This document shows positions 14,771 through 21,663 of a stretch of DNA of 46,185 nt, piece after piece. The stretch is from Verrucomicrobiota bacterium (GTDB lineage Bacteria > Verrucomicrobiota > Verrucomicrobiia > Limisphaerales > UBA8199), in contig JARKQH010000425.1 in the NCBI GenBank assembly GCA_029974925.1, positions 1 to 46,185 of the forward strand, given 5' to 3'. Each line of letters starts with the position of its first letter. Positions within the stretch are counted from its first letter, which is position 1. A program made the translations under genes and the position numbers. The notes under the pieces are model-generated. The model did no database searches. It was not told the DNA's origin and worked only from the letters and a program-made list of their open reading frames with translations.

Positions 14771-15538
14771 ATGATATTTCATTCGGCTCATTTGCGGCCT
14801 GTGGCCGCCACCCTGCTGGCCTCAACGGCCCTCCTCATCCTCGGCATGGGGTCTCCCGCCGCCATGGGCGCGGAAGCCAACCCCCAGGAATTGCGGGAAA
14901 AGGCGGAGACCTTGCAGCGCGAAGCCCGCGAGCTGAAGGCCGGGGGCAAGCACGAGCAGGCTCAGGAAGTCTTGCGCAAAGCCATGGAGCTTCGGGCGGA
15001 AGCCGACCGGCTGCAGCGTGGCGGCGGCCCGGCCGAGGAATCGCGCCGTCCCCGACCCGAGGAGCTCAAGCAACGGCTCGAGCAGGCTCGCGCCCAGTTG
15101 AAAGCGGCGCGCGAGGCGGGCCGGGAAGAGGAAGTGGCCCGGCTGGAACGCCAGGTGGCGCGAATGGAAGCCGTGCTCGAACGGTCTGACCGGCCGGCCC
15201 CGGAGTGGATGCGGCCCCCGCGGGAGGGCGGACCTGGGCGCGGTTTCCCTGGGGCGCCCATGGACCGACCCGAGCTGCAGCAACTGCGGCACCTCGAGGC
15301 GGCCATCGGAAACCTGCACGCGGCCGGTCTGCACGAGCCGGCGGAACGTCTGGCCCAACAGGCCCAGGAGATGAGGCAAAAGTTGGGAATGGGCGAACGG
15401 CCCGACCTCGCCCCCCGCCCGATGGAAGGCGAACTCGAGCGCTTGCGCATGGAGGTCCAGGAACTGCGGCGGATGGTGCGCGACCTGGGGGAGCGATTGG
15501 ATCAATTGACCCGCGAGCGCCGGCAACCGCCCGCTTGA
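14771..15538 (+). CDS. Secreted coiled-coil protein of unknown function
   Basis: A 255-residue protein with a signal peptide (core LLASTALLILGMGSPAAMG). The remainder is rich in Glu, Arg, Ala and Leu with heptad-like spacing: helical segments at about 35-80 (ELREKAETLQREARELKAGG), 95-135 and 215-250, separated by a Pro/Gly-rich loop (MRPPREGGPGRGFPGAPM). No enzymatic motif is visible. Proteins of this build are frequent in Planctomycetes and Verrucomicrobia, often without known function; a periplasmic structural or metal-responsive role is possible but unsupported. A reasonable promoter stands 36-64 bases upstream, suggesting a single-gene transcript. Confidence 0.82.
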   Translation: MIFHSAHLRPVAATLLASTALLILGMGSPAAMGAEANPQELREKAETLQREARELKAGGKHEQAQEVLRKAMELRAEADRLQRGGGPAEESRRPRPEELKQRLEQARAQLKAAREAGREEEVARLERQVARMEAVLERSDRPAPEWMRPPREGGPGRGFPGAPMDRPELQQLRHLEAAIGNLHAAGLHEPAERLAQQAQEMRQKLGMGERPDLAPRPMEGELERLRMEVQELRRMVRDLGERLDQLTRERRQPPA

Positions 15539-15624
15539 TTTTATAGCAACCAGAAAACCGGAAACAAACTTGACCCTATGAAACGTGACTGCACCCCTCT
15601 TCTTGTCGGAATCGCCGCGGCGGT

Positions 15625-16026
15625 TTACGCCGGGTCCGTCTTGAGCATGGGTGAGGCGCGTTGCACCAACTGAACACAGAGCCCCCACGGGTCCCGGAGC
15701 ATGGCAATGACATCGCCGGCGGGCGTGGCCGCCGGCGGTTCCACCACGCGGGCGCCGGCCCGCGCCAGCCGCTCGCAGTCGGATGCCGGATTCTCCGACA
15801 CAAACGCCAGGTGCAGGTGCAGCGGATCCATTGCCGCATAGTCCGGGACCGTCACGCGCGGGTTGCGATACAGTTCCAACATCACCGCGCCGCGGTGTTC
15901 CAGCAGGAAACGGGCGTGCACCGGCGCGCCGCCGGCGCGGGCGATGCGAAAGCCCAGATGCCTGACATACCAGTCCGCCATGGCGGCCGGGTCCGCCACC
16001 TGCAGCGCGAAGTGTTCGATGCGCAT
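15625..16026 (-). CDS. VOC-family (glyoxalase/bleomycin-resistance-like) protein
   Basis: A 133-residue protein with the paired beta-alpha-beta-beta-beta layout of the vicinal oxygen chelate fold. The first half starts RIEHFALQVADPAAMADWY and the second LHLHLAFVSENPASDCERL; the ending MLRDPWGLCVQLVQR is typical. Candidate metal ligands are His5, Glu51 (MLELYR) and a His in LHLHLAF. Members range from lyases and dioxygenases to resistance proteins, so the reaction cannot be named. It lies 16 bases downstream of the DUF1080 gene on the same strand and may be co-transcribed with it. Confidence 0.88.
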   Translation of the reverse strand: MRIEHFALQVADPAAMADWYVRHLGFRIARAGGAPVHARFLLEHRGAVMLELYRNPRVTVPDYAAMDPLHLHLAFVSENPASDCERLARAGARVVEPPAATPAGDVIAMLRDPWGLCVQLVQRASPMLKTDPA

Positions 16027-16042
16027 GTTCTCCGGCGGCAGC

Positions 16043-16849
16043 TCACAACGGCCGAAGCCAGATGTTGCGGAACCGGACCGGGCAGCCGTGTCCGCCCAGC
16101 GCCAGCGGGCCAGTGGCGGTTTTCTGAAGGTATTGCGGCAGGACGCGGTGGTTGGTTTCGCCGTGAATCGTCTCGTTGAGATGAACCAGCACGCCGTTGT
16201 GCAGCACCGTCACCCGCGCCGGCGCCACGAGTTTGTCTCCGTCGAACTGGGGCGCGGTGAAGAAAATGTCAAAGCTTTGCCACTGGCCGGGCGGGCGCGT
16301 GGCATTCACGCGCGGGGGAGTTTGGCCGTAAATCGCCGCGCACTGGCCGTCGGGATAAATTTTCTCGTTGAACGAGTCGAAAATCTGGATTTCGAAGCGG
16401 CCCATGAGCATCACGCCGTTGTTGCCGCGGTTATACCACGGGCCTTCGAAACCGGCTGGCCCCATCCATTCGACGTGCAGTTGCACGCTCCCAAAATTCT
16501 CGCGGGTGCGGAACAGGCCGTTGCCTGACACGAGCTCGCCACCTTCGATTCTCCACCCCTCCGCCGCTTCCCATTTCGACAGGTCCGCCCCGTTAAAAAG
16601 CACGAGGGCATCGCTGGGCACCGGGGCGGGCGGCGGCACCGGACCCGGGTCCACCCGCCGCGGCGCCGGCCGGTCCGGGTCGTGCACCAGCCATTCGCAC
16701 CACGGCAGCTTCGGCGTGTCTTTGTAGCCATAGACTCCGGAACCATCCCGGGCTTTCACGAGGTCCGACGGCGAGGCCGCCGGCAGGAGGCAGCTTCCGG
16801 CCAGCAGGAGAAACCCGGCCCAAATCACAACGGTGTTGCTTCGGTTCAT
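16043..16849 (-). CDS. Secreted DUF1080 (3-keto-disaccharide hydrolase-like) protein
   Basis: A 268-residue exported protein. After a signal peptide (VVIWAGFLLLAGSCLLPA) comes the DUF1080 beta-sandwich: LFNGADLSKWE, then GELVSGNGLFRTRENFGSVQ, then WYNRGNNGVMLMGRFEIQI and IYGQTPPRVNATRPPGQWQS, ending LGGHGCPVRFRNIWLRPL. The fold is laminin-G-like, and some members cleave 3-keto-glycosides; the family is greatly expanded in Planctomycetes and Verrucomicrobia. ATG 16849 was chosen over the longer frame from 16885 because it places the signal peptide at the N-terminus. A promoter candidate lies 13-41 bases upstream. Confidence 0.92.
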   Translation of the reverse strand: MNRSNTVVIWAGFLLLAGSCLLPAASPSDLVKARDGSGVYGYKDTPKLPWCEWLVHDPDRPAPRRVDPGPVPPPAPVPSDALVLFNGADLSKWEAAEGWRIEGGELVSGNGLFRTRENFGSVQLHVEWMGPAGFEGPWYNRGNNGVMLMGRFEIQIFDSFNEKIYPDGQCAAIYGQTPPRVNATRPPGQWQSFDIFFTAPQFDGDKLVAPARVTVLHNGVLVHLNETIHGETNHRVLPQYLQKTATGPLALGGHGCPVRFRNIWLRPL

Positions 16850-16861
16850 ATCTCGGGTCGA

Positions 16862-16890
16862 ATTAGACTCCGACTTCGACGCCAACGCAA
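16862..16890 (-). promoter_or_regulatory. Promoter candidate for the DUF1080 gene
   Basis: On the minus strand TTGCGT and TCTAAT are separated by 17 bases. The -10 box matches five of six consensus bases. A second TCTAAT on the plus strand at 17007-17012 could serve the divergent monooxygenase gene, but has no good -35 box. Confidence 0.45.
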
Positions 16891-17054
16891 GGTTTTGGGA
16901 CAGGTTCTCCCGCGGCCCCGGCCCGCAGGCGGGGGCCGCCTTCGCCCGCGCGCACCGGCGGCGCGCCCTTAATGCGGAAATCGGGCTGGCTTTTTCCGAA
17001 AGCTCGTCTAATATGAATCACAAACCACGGTTTTGCAGTTGGGAAAGGCATGTT

Positions 17055-18320
17055 ATGCGCGAAATACGCACGGAAGTTCTGGTAGTGGGCGCCGGCCCGG
17101 TGGGGCTGTGCACCGCCCTGCTGCTGGCGGAAGCGGGCCTCGAGACCGTCATCATTGACCGGGAACAACGAACCGCCGCGCGCAGCTATGCTTGCGCTTT
17201 GCACCCCGCGTCGCTGGAACTGCTGGACCGGCTCGGGGTCACTCCAGCGCTGCTGGACCTGGGGCGGCGGATACCGAAAGTGGGCTTTTACGAAGGGACG
17301 GCGCGCCGGGCGGAGCTGGATTTCAGCCGGTGCGGAGGCCGGTTTCCGTTTCTGCTGCTGCTGCCGCAAAGCGAACTGGAAAGCGCGCTGGAGCAGCGGC
17401 TGCGTCAAACCGGCACGGCGGTGACCTGGAATTGCCGGTTTGCCGACGTGACGAAAGAAGGCGAGGACGAGCTCCTGGCGCAGTTGGAGGAACTGGGCGG
17501 CACTTCGACCGGCTACATTGTGCCGCACTGGGAGCTGACGGTTAAGAACCGCCTGGCCTGCCGGACGCAATTTGTGGTCGGGGCCGACGGCGTGCATTCG
17601 CTGGTGCGCGAGCGCGCCGGCATCGGCCTGGTGCACGGGGCCGGGGTGGAGCGGTTCGCCGCTTACGAATTCCTGTCCGACCAGGCCGGAGAGGATGAAA
17701 TCCGGGTCGTCCTCGAGGGGCAAACCACCAATGTCCTCTGGCCGCTGCCGGAGCGGCGGTTTCGCTGGACCTTCCAACTCACCCAGGGGGAACTCGCGGC
17801 CGAGTTTCCCGAAAAGGAGCGCCGGGCGGTGCGGGTGGCGCACCTCGCGGTGGACGAGCGGATTCGTCAACACGTGCAGCGCCTGGCGGCGAAACGGGCG
17901 CCCTGGTTTCAGGCCACGGTGAAGGAGATTGCGTGGTGCACCGAGGTGGCGTTCGAGCACCAAGTGGCGCGGGAATTCGGCCGGGACCGCTGCTGGCTGG
18001 CCGGGGACGCCGCCCATCAGACCGGCCCGGCCGGGGTGCAAAGCATGAACGCCGGTTTTGCCGAGGCCGAGACCCTGGTGCGCCACCTGCGCGCCTGCCT
18101 GCGCGACGATGCCCCCCTGGCCCGACTCACCGCTTATAGTGACCAGCAGGTGGCGGCCTGGCGCGGCCTGCTCGGCCTGGCGGGCGGGCTCAAACCGCGC
18201 GCGGACACGGATGCCTGGGTGCGCGACCATGCCGCCCGGCTGCTGCCCTGCCTTCCGGCCACCGGCGCGGCGCTGGCGGGGCTGGCAAACCAGCTAAAAC
18301 TGGACTTGGATCCGGGTTGA
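17055..18320 (+). CDS. FAD-dependent aromatic-ring-type monooxygenase
   Basis: A 421-residue flavoprotein of the UbiH/PheA class. The FAD-binding N-terminus is VLVVGAGPVGLCTALLLAEA with an acidic end of the second strand (VIIDRE). The DG motif is VGADGVHSLVRERAG and the second FAD motif is CWLAGDAAHQTGPAGVQSMN. Such enzymes insert one oxygen into aromatic or quinone-like substrates using NAD(P)H; the substrate is not readable. ATG 17055 was chosen over ATG 17013 because GGAAAGG lies seven bases upstream. The stop codon is embedded in the TTGACA box of the tRNA-Glu promoter. Confidence 0.92.
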   Translation: MREIRTEVLVVGAGPVGLCTALLLAEAGLETVIIDREQRTAARSYACALHPASLELLDRLGVTPALLDLGRRIPKVGFYEGTARRAELDFSRCGGRFPFLLLLPQSELESALEQRLRQTGTAVTWNCRFADVTKEGEDELLAQLEELGGTSTGYIVPHWELTVKNRLACRTQFVVGADGVHSLVRERAGIGLVHGAGVERFAAYEFLSDQAGEDEIRVVLEGQTTNVLWPLPERRFRWTFQLTQGELAAEFPEKERRAVRVAHLAVDERIRQHVQRLAAKRAPWFQATVKEIAWCTEVAFEHQVAREFGRDRCWLAGDAAHQTGPAGVQSMNAGFAEAETLVRHLRACLRDDAPLARLTAYSDQQVAAWRGLLGLAGGLKPRADTDAWVRDHAARLLPCLPATGAALAGLANQLKLDLDPG

Positions 18321-18344
18321 CATCCGCCGCCGAGCGGTTAGGCT
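18317..18344 (+). promoter_or_regulatory. Promoter of tRNA-Glu
   Basis: A perfect TTGACA at 18317-18322 and TAGGCT at 18339-18344 are separated by 16 bases. Transcription would start about 10 bases before the tRNA. The -35 box overlaps the stop codon of the upstream gene. Confidence 0.55.
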
Positions 18345-18361
18345 GTAAGCAGTTGCCGGTC

Positions 18362-18437
18362 GGCGCGTTCGTCTATCGGTTTAGGACACGGCCCTCTCAA
18401 GGCTGAAAGACGGGTTCGATTCCCGTACGCGCTGCCA
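18362..18437 (+). tRNA. tRNA-Glu (anticodon CTC)
   Basis: The 76-base sequence folds as a cloverleaf. The acceptor stem is GGCGCGT/ACGCGCT with one G-T pair, the D arm is TCTATCGGTTTAGGA, and the anticodon arm is CGGCC-CTCTCAA-GGCTG with anticodon CTC. The T arm is CGGGTTCGATTCCCG. CCA is encoded. Confidence 0.95.
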
Positions 18438-18558
18438 TCTCCACCGGCCCGGAAGTCGAGTCGGAGCGCCCGGAACACCTGACATCGTGCGTAACATGCG
18501 GTTGCCCCTTAAAAGTTCCGCGCCCGCCGGCGCGCGGGGATGCGGCCGCCCCTGAGCC

Positions 18559-18933
18559 ATGCCTCCTTTTCAAATCATCTTTAATCCCACCAGCGCGGCC
18601 GAACTGGCGCGCATGCCCAAGGAACTTCAACTCCAGATTCTCGGCGAGTTCCGCGGGTTGCCCCAACAGGTCCTGCACACCGACCTGGACACCTTCGGCA
18701 AGCTCGAACGGGCCGGCCGCACCCTGCACCGGTTCCGGGTCGGCGACTACCGGGTTTATTTCGAGCGGCATGAGTTGGGCGTGGTGGTGCATCGCATCCT
18801 CAGCCGCCACACGCTCAAGGATTTCCTGTTCCGTTCCGGCCTGAAAACCCCGGAAGACGAAGCGCTCCAGCAGAATCCCAAGTTTTGGGAAATGATCGAA
18901 GCGGCCCGGAGCGCGGCGTCCGCCAAATCCTAG
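18559..18933 (+). CDS. RelE/ParE-like small protein without adjacent antitoxin
   Basis: A 124-residue protein whose N-terminal 90 residues follow the RelE/ParE toxin pattern: FQIIFNPTSAAELARMPKEL, then RAGRTLHRFRVGDYRVYFE, then VVVHRILSRHTLKDFLF. RelE proteins cleave mRNA on the ribosome; ParE proteins poison gyrase. The C-terminal 35 residues (EDEALQQNPKFWEMIEAARS) extend beyond the usual RelE length. No antitoxin gene is next to it: upstream is tRNA-Glu and downstream a lipoprotein gene. It may be a solitary toxin, or a domesticated protein with another task. Confidence 0.8.
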   Translation: MPPFQIIFNPTSAAELARMPKELQLQILGEFRGLPQQVLHTDLDTFGKLERAGRTLHRFRVGDYRVYFERHELGVVVHRILSRHTLKDFLFRSGLKTPEDEALQQNPKFWEMIEAARSAASAKS

Positions 18934-18954
18934 GCCGCCCCGGTGGCTGGCGGA

Positions 18955-20154
18955 ATGGATTGCGCCCGGCTTCTCCTCTGCCTGACGGCGGGCATGGCGC
19001 TGGCGGGATTGACCGGCGGGTGCGGCGCTGGTCGCCCGGCACGCGGTGACGCGAACGAAACCGTGCCGGTTTTCGTCAAGCAGACTCCTCCCCCTTCCCC
19101 CGCCCAAACCGCCCCGTCCCCGGAAACGCAACGGCTTTTTGCGCCTCCGGAAACCGTCCGGGCTCCGGCGCTCAACCTCCCGCCGGCCCCGCCGTCCACC
19201 CCGGCGCCGGCTTCAGCCTCCGCCGCTCCCGAGCCGGCCTCCCCGCCGGGAAGGTTCATCGGTTGGTCAACCAACGGCCCGGCCGTTTTTGCCAATTACC
19301 TCGTCGAGGGCGCCCCTCGTCCGGCGGGCGCGCCCTCCACGGCGGCCACCAACTCCGTGTTCCATCATTATCTGCCGGATTCGCTCAGCCACCTGATCTG
19401 GACCAACTTCATCGCCCATACCAACGGACGGAACACGCGGATTTGGAGTGTGCGTTCGCATCCGCCGGGGTGGCCAAACCGGCCGCCCGTGGTGCAATGG
19501 AACACCAACGGCTTGATGTGGGGCATGAAAGGTCTGACCGGGTTGAGCCCTTGCTGGGAGATGGAAGTCAATTCCGGACAGGTGCCCGTCACGGCGTTGA
19601 CCCGCCGCCACGGCTATACCCGCGGCCATTCGATGGGGCCGGACGGGTTCCGCACGTCGTTTGCCGGCAAGCGGGTGTGGTTCCTCGACGCCGCCAACCG
19701 TATCGTCGAAGTCAAAGTGGCGCGCGAAGTGGTCCGGGTTTACAAGGTGCACAAGCGCGAGGACTACACCCTTCTGCTGTTTGACCGCGACCTGCCGCCG
19801 GGCATCGAACCGCTGCGCGTAACGGACGAGATTGACACCTGGAAGCGCCTCGGCATGCCCGCCCTGCCTTACAACAGCCCGGCGCCACGCCCGGTCTTTC
19901 TGACCGAACAGGGAGGCCACGTCAGCGCCGGCATTCCCGGGTTCATCGTCCCCACCGGCAAAGGCGGCGATTCCGGCTCGCCAAACCTCCTGCCGCTGCC
20001 GGGCGAGCTGGTGTTTTTCGGGGGGCGCATGACGACTGGACCCACCGCGGACATGCAGCGCGACATGGATGAATTGTGCCGGCTCGAAGGACTCGACCCG
20101 GCCCGCTACCCAATGCAGTGGGTGGACCTGTCGGCCTATCCGACCTCGTTCTAA
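18955..20154 (+). CDS. Probable lipoprotein with trypsin-like serine protease domain
   Basis: A 399-residue exported protein. The N-terminus has a hydrophobic stretch ending in LTGGC, a lipobox-like site (Cys23). A Pro/Ala-rich linker follows to about residue 100. The globular domain has the elements of a chymotrypsin-fold protease in order: candidate His at about 219 or 224 (RRHGYTRGHSMG), Asp at about 277 (LLLFDRDLP) and nucleophile Ser at about 339 in GGDSGSPNLL. The GDSGSP motif is the strongest evidence. The overall sequence is unlike standard trypsins, and distant homologues may lack activity. ATG 18955 was preferred to GTG 18943, which has less space after the upstream stop; GGTGG eight bases before it may be the ribosome-binding site. 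The HEAT-repeat gene follows after 16 bases. Confidence 0.72.
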   Translation: MDCARLLLCLTAGMALAGLTGGCGAGRPARGDANETVPVFVKQTPPPSPAQTAPSPETQRLFAPPETVRAPALNLPPAPPSTPAPASASAAPEPASPPGRFIGWSTNGPAVFANYLVEGAPRPAGAPSTAATNSVFHHYLPDSLSHLIWTNFIAHTNGRNTRIWSVRSHPPGWPNRPPVVQWNTNGLMWGMKGLTGLSPCWEMEVNSGQVPVTALTRRHGYTRGHSMGPDGFRTSFAGKRVWFLDAANRIVEVKVAREVVRVYKVHKREDYTLLLFDRDLPPGIEPLRVTDEIDTWKRLGMPALPYNSPAPRPVFLTEQGGHVSAGIPGFIVPTGKGGDSGSPNLLPLPGELVFFGGRMTTGPTADMQRDMDELCRLEGLDPARYPMQWVDLSAYPTSF

Positions 20155-20170
20155 CCGTCTCAAGGCTTTC

Positions 20171-21349
20171 ATGCGCTCGCGCAAATTCTTGTTTCCGGGC
20201 CTCGGCTTCCTCGCGGTTTGCCTCGCCCTCGGCCTTCTGGCGTGGAGGTCTTTGCCTCCCTGCCCGGCCCACCAGGGACGGCTGCTGGACCAATGGGCCC
20301 TGGACCTGCTTTCACCCGATCCCCCGACCCGGGAACGGGCCGCCGCGGCGGTGAAGACCCTGGGAACCAACGGAGTGCCCCGGCTGATCACCCTGCTGGA
20401 GGCCCGGGATACTCCCTGGAAAAAGTACGGTTGGAACTACGGACTGAAATTGCCCCTGCCAATCCGGCGCCGGGTGCTCGGCCGTTTCGCTCCGCCGGGC
20501 GCCTCCACCCGACGCCTGGCGGCGGCGCAGGCGCTGACCTTGCTGGGCGCGGAGGCCCGCACTGCCGCCCCCGCGCTGGCGCGAGCCCTCGAGGACCCGG
20601 TGATGGAGGTGCATTGGCAGGCCGTGGCGGCGCTGGGCAGCATCGGAAGCGACGCGGTGCCGGCAACCGTCCGCAGCCTGCAATCCACCAATGCGGTGGT
20701 TCGTCGAGGCGCGGCGCACGCCCTCGGTCAAATCCAGGCGGGTTGGGACCCCGCCCTGCCGGCGCTGCTGGAGGCCCTTGACGACAACGACCCCCAGGTC
20801 CGGGCCGCGGCCGCCGACAGTCTTGCGACTCTGGCCCGAAGCGGTAGCCGGGTCCAGGCCCGCCTGGTTGAAGTCCTCGAGCACGGTCATGGCGCCGGCC
20901 AGGAAGCCGCGGCAAAAGTCGTCGCCGGCATCGAACAGGGATTGCGTGGAGCCATTCCAGCGTTGCGCAAGCTGGCCCGCGAGGGGGCCCCGGCGCCCCG
21001 ACGCCAGGCCATCGAAACCCTCGGCGTGCTCCGCGCCGCCGACCCCGAATCGGTTGCGCTCTTCTCCCGCGGCTTGGAGGACCCGGACCCGCAGATTCGC
21101 CTGGCCTCCGTCAAGGCGCTGGCCCAAGTCAGTGCGCGCGCCGGACCCCCCGTCGAAAAACTGGCGGCGCTGCTAAGTGATCCCTCCGCGGAAATTCGCC
21201 AATGGACCGCTCTCACGCTCGGACGGATGGGGCCCGGGGCCCGGCCGGCAACCGCCCGCCTCGAATCGGCGCTCCAGGACGAAGCCGAGCCCGTGCGCAC
21301 GGCCGCCAGAGAAGCGCTCGATAAAATCCAAAGCCGGCCGCCGGAGTAA
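20171..21349 (+). CDS. Membrane-anchored HEAT-repeat protein
   Basis: A 392-residue protein. Residues about 5-25 (FLFPGLGFLAVCLALGLLAW) form a signal-anchor. The rest is a string of HEAT/PBS-lyase-like helical repeats, each about 33-38 residues, for example PALARALEDPVMEVHWQAVA, PALLEALDDNDPQVRAAAAD and FSRGLEDPDPQIRLASVKAL. HEAT arrays bind other proteins and carry no enzymatic activity. The gene follows the lipoprotein gene after 16 bases and is probably in one operon with it, so it may act at the membrane with that protease-like protein. This link is inference. Confidence 0.88.
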   Translation: MRSRKFLFPGLGFLAVCLALGLLAWRSLPPCPAHQGRLLDQWALDLLSPDPPTRERAAAAVKTLGTNGVPRLITLLEARDTPWKKYGWNYGLKLPLPIRRRVLGRFAPPGASTRRLAAAQALTLLGAEARTAAPALARALEDPVMEVHWQAVAALGSIGSDAVPATVRSLQSTNAVVRRGAAHALGQIQAGWDPALPALLEALDDNDPQVRAAAADSLATLARSGSRVQARLVEVLEHGHGAGQEAAAKVVAGIEQGLRGAIPALRKLAREGAPAPRRQAIETLGVLRAADPESVALFSRGLEDPDPQIRLASVKALAQVSARAGPPVEKLAALLSDPSAEIRQWTALTLGRMGPGARPATARLESALQDEAEPVRTAAREALDKIQSRPPE

Positions 21350-21385
21350 GCGCCGCGCCATTTCGCACACGGCGCCATTCGCAAA

Positions 21386-21413
21386 TTGACATGCTGGCGC
21401 CGCCGCATAGTAT
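21386..21413 (+). promoter_or_regulatory. Promoter of tRNA-Gly
   Basis: A perfect TTGACA at 21386-21391 and TAGTAT at 21408-21413 are 16 bases apart, the same spacing as in front of tRNA-Glu. Transcription would start a few bases before the tRNA. Confidence 0.6.
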
Positions 21414-21421
21414 TGGACAGG

Positions 21422-21497
<76 letters not shown>

Positions 21498-21587
21498 CCC
21501 CCCCCATTCCGCAGCCCCAACGAGAATCTTTAAGTCGAATGGGTCGCTTTCAACGACGCTTGAACCCGCTTCCCCAACCTGGCTTCA

Positions 21588-21605
21588 GAACCCCGGACGG
21601 GGTTC
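21588..21605. terminator. Perfect stem-loop downstream of the heparinase-like gene
   Basis: GAACCCC and GGGGTTC form a perfect 7-bp stem with loop GGAC, 58 bases beyond the stop of the minus-strand gene. There is no T-run, so terminator function is only a possibility. Confidence 0.3.
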
Positions 21606-21663
21606 CAGATAGCAGCCCGGGGTAAGAATGTGGAACGGTGGGGTTCAGGGCGGCAGGCCGGGT

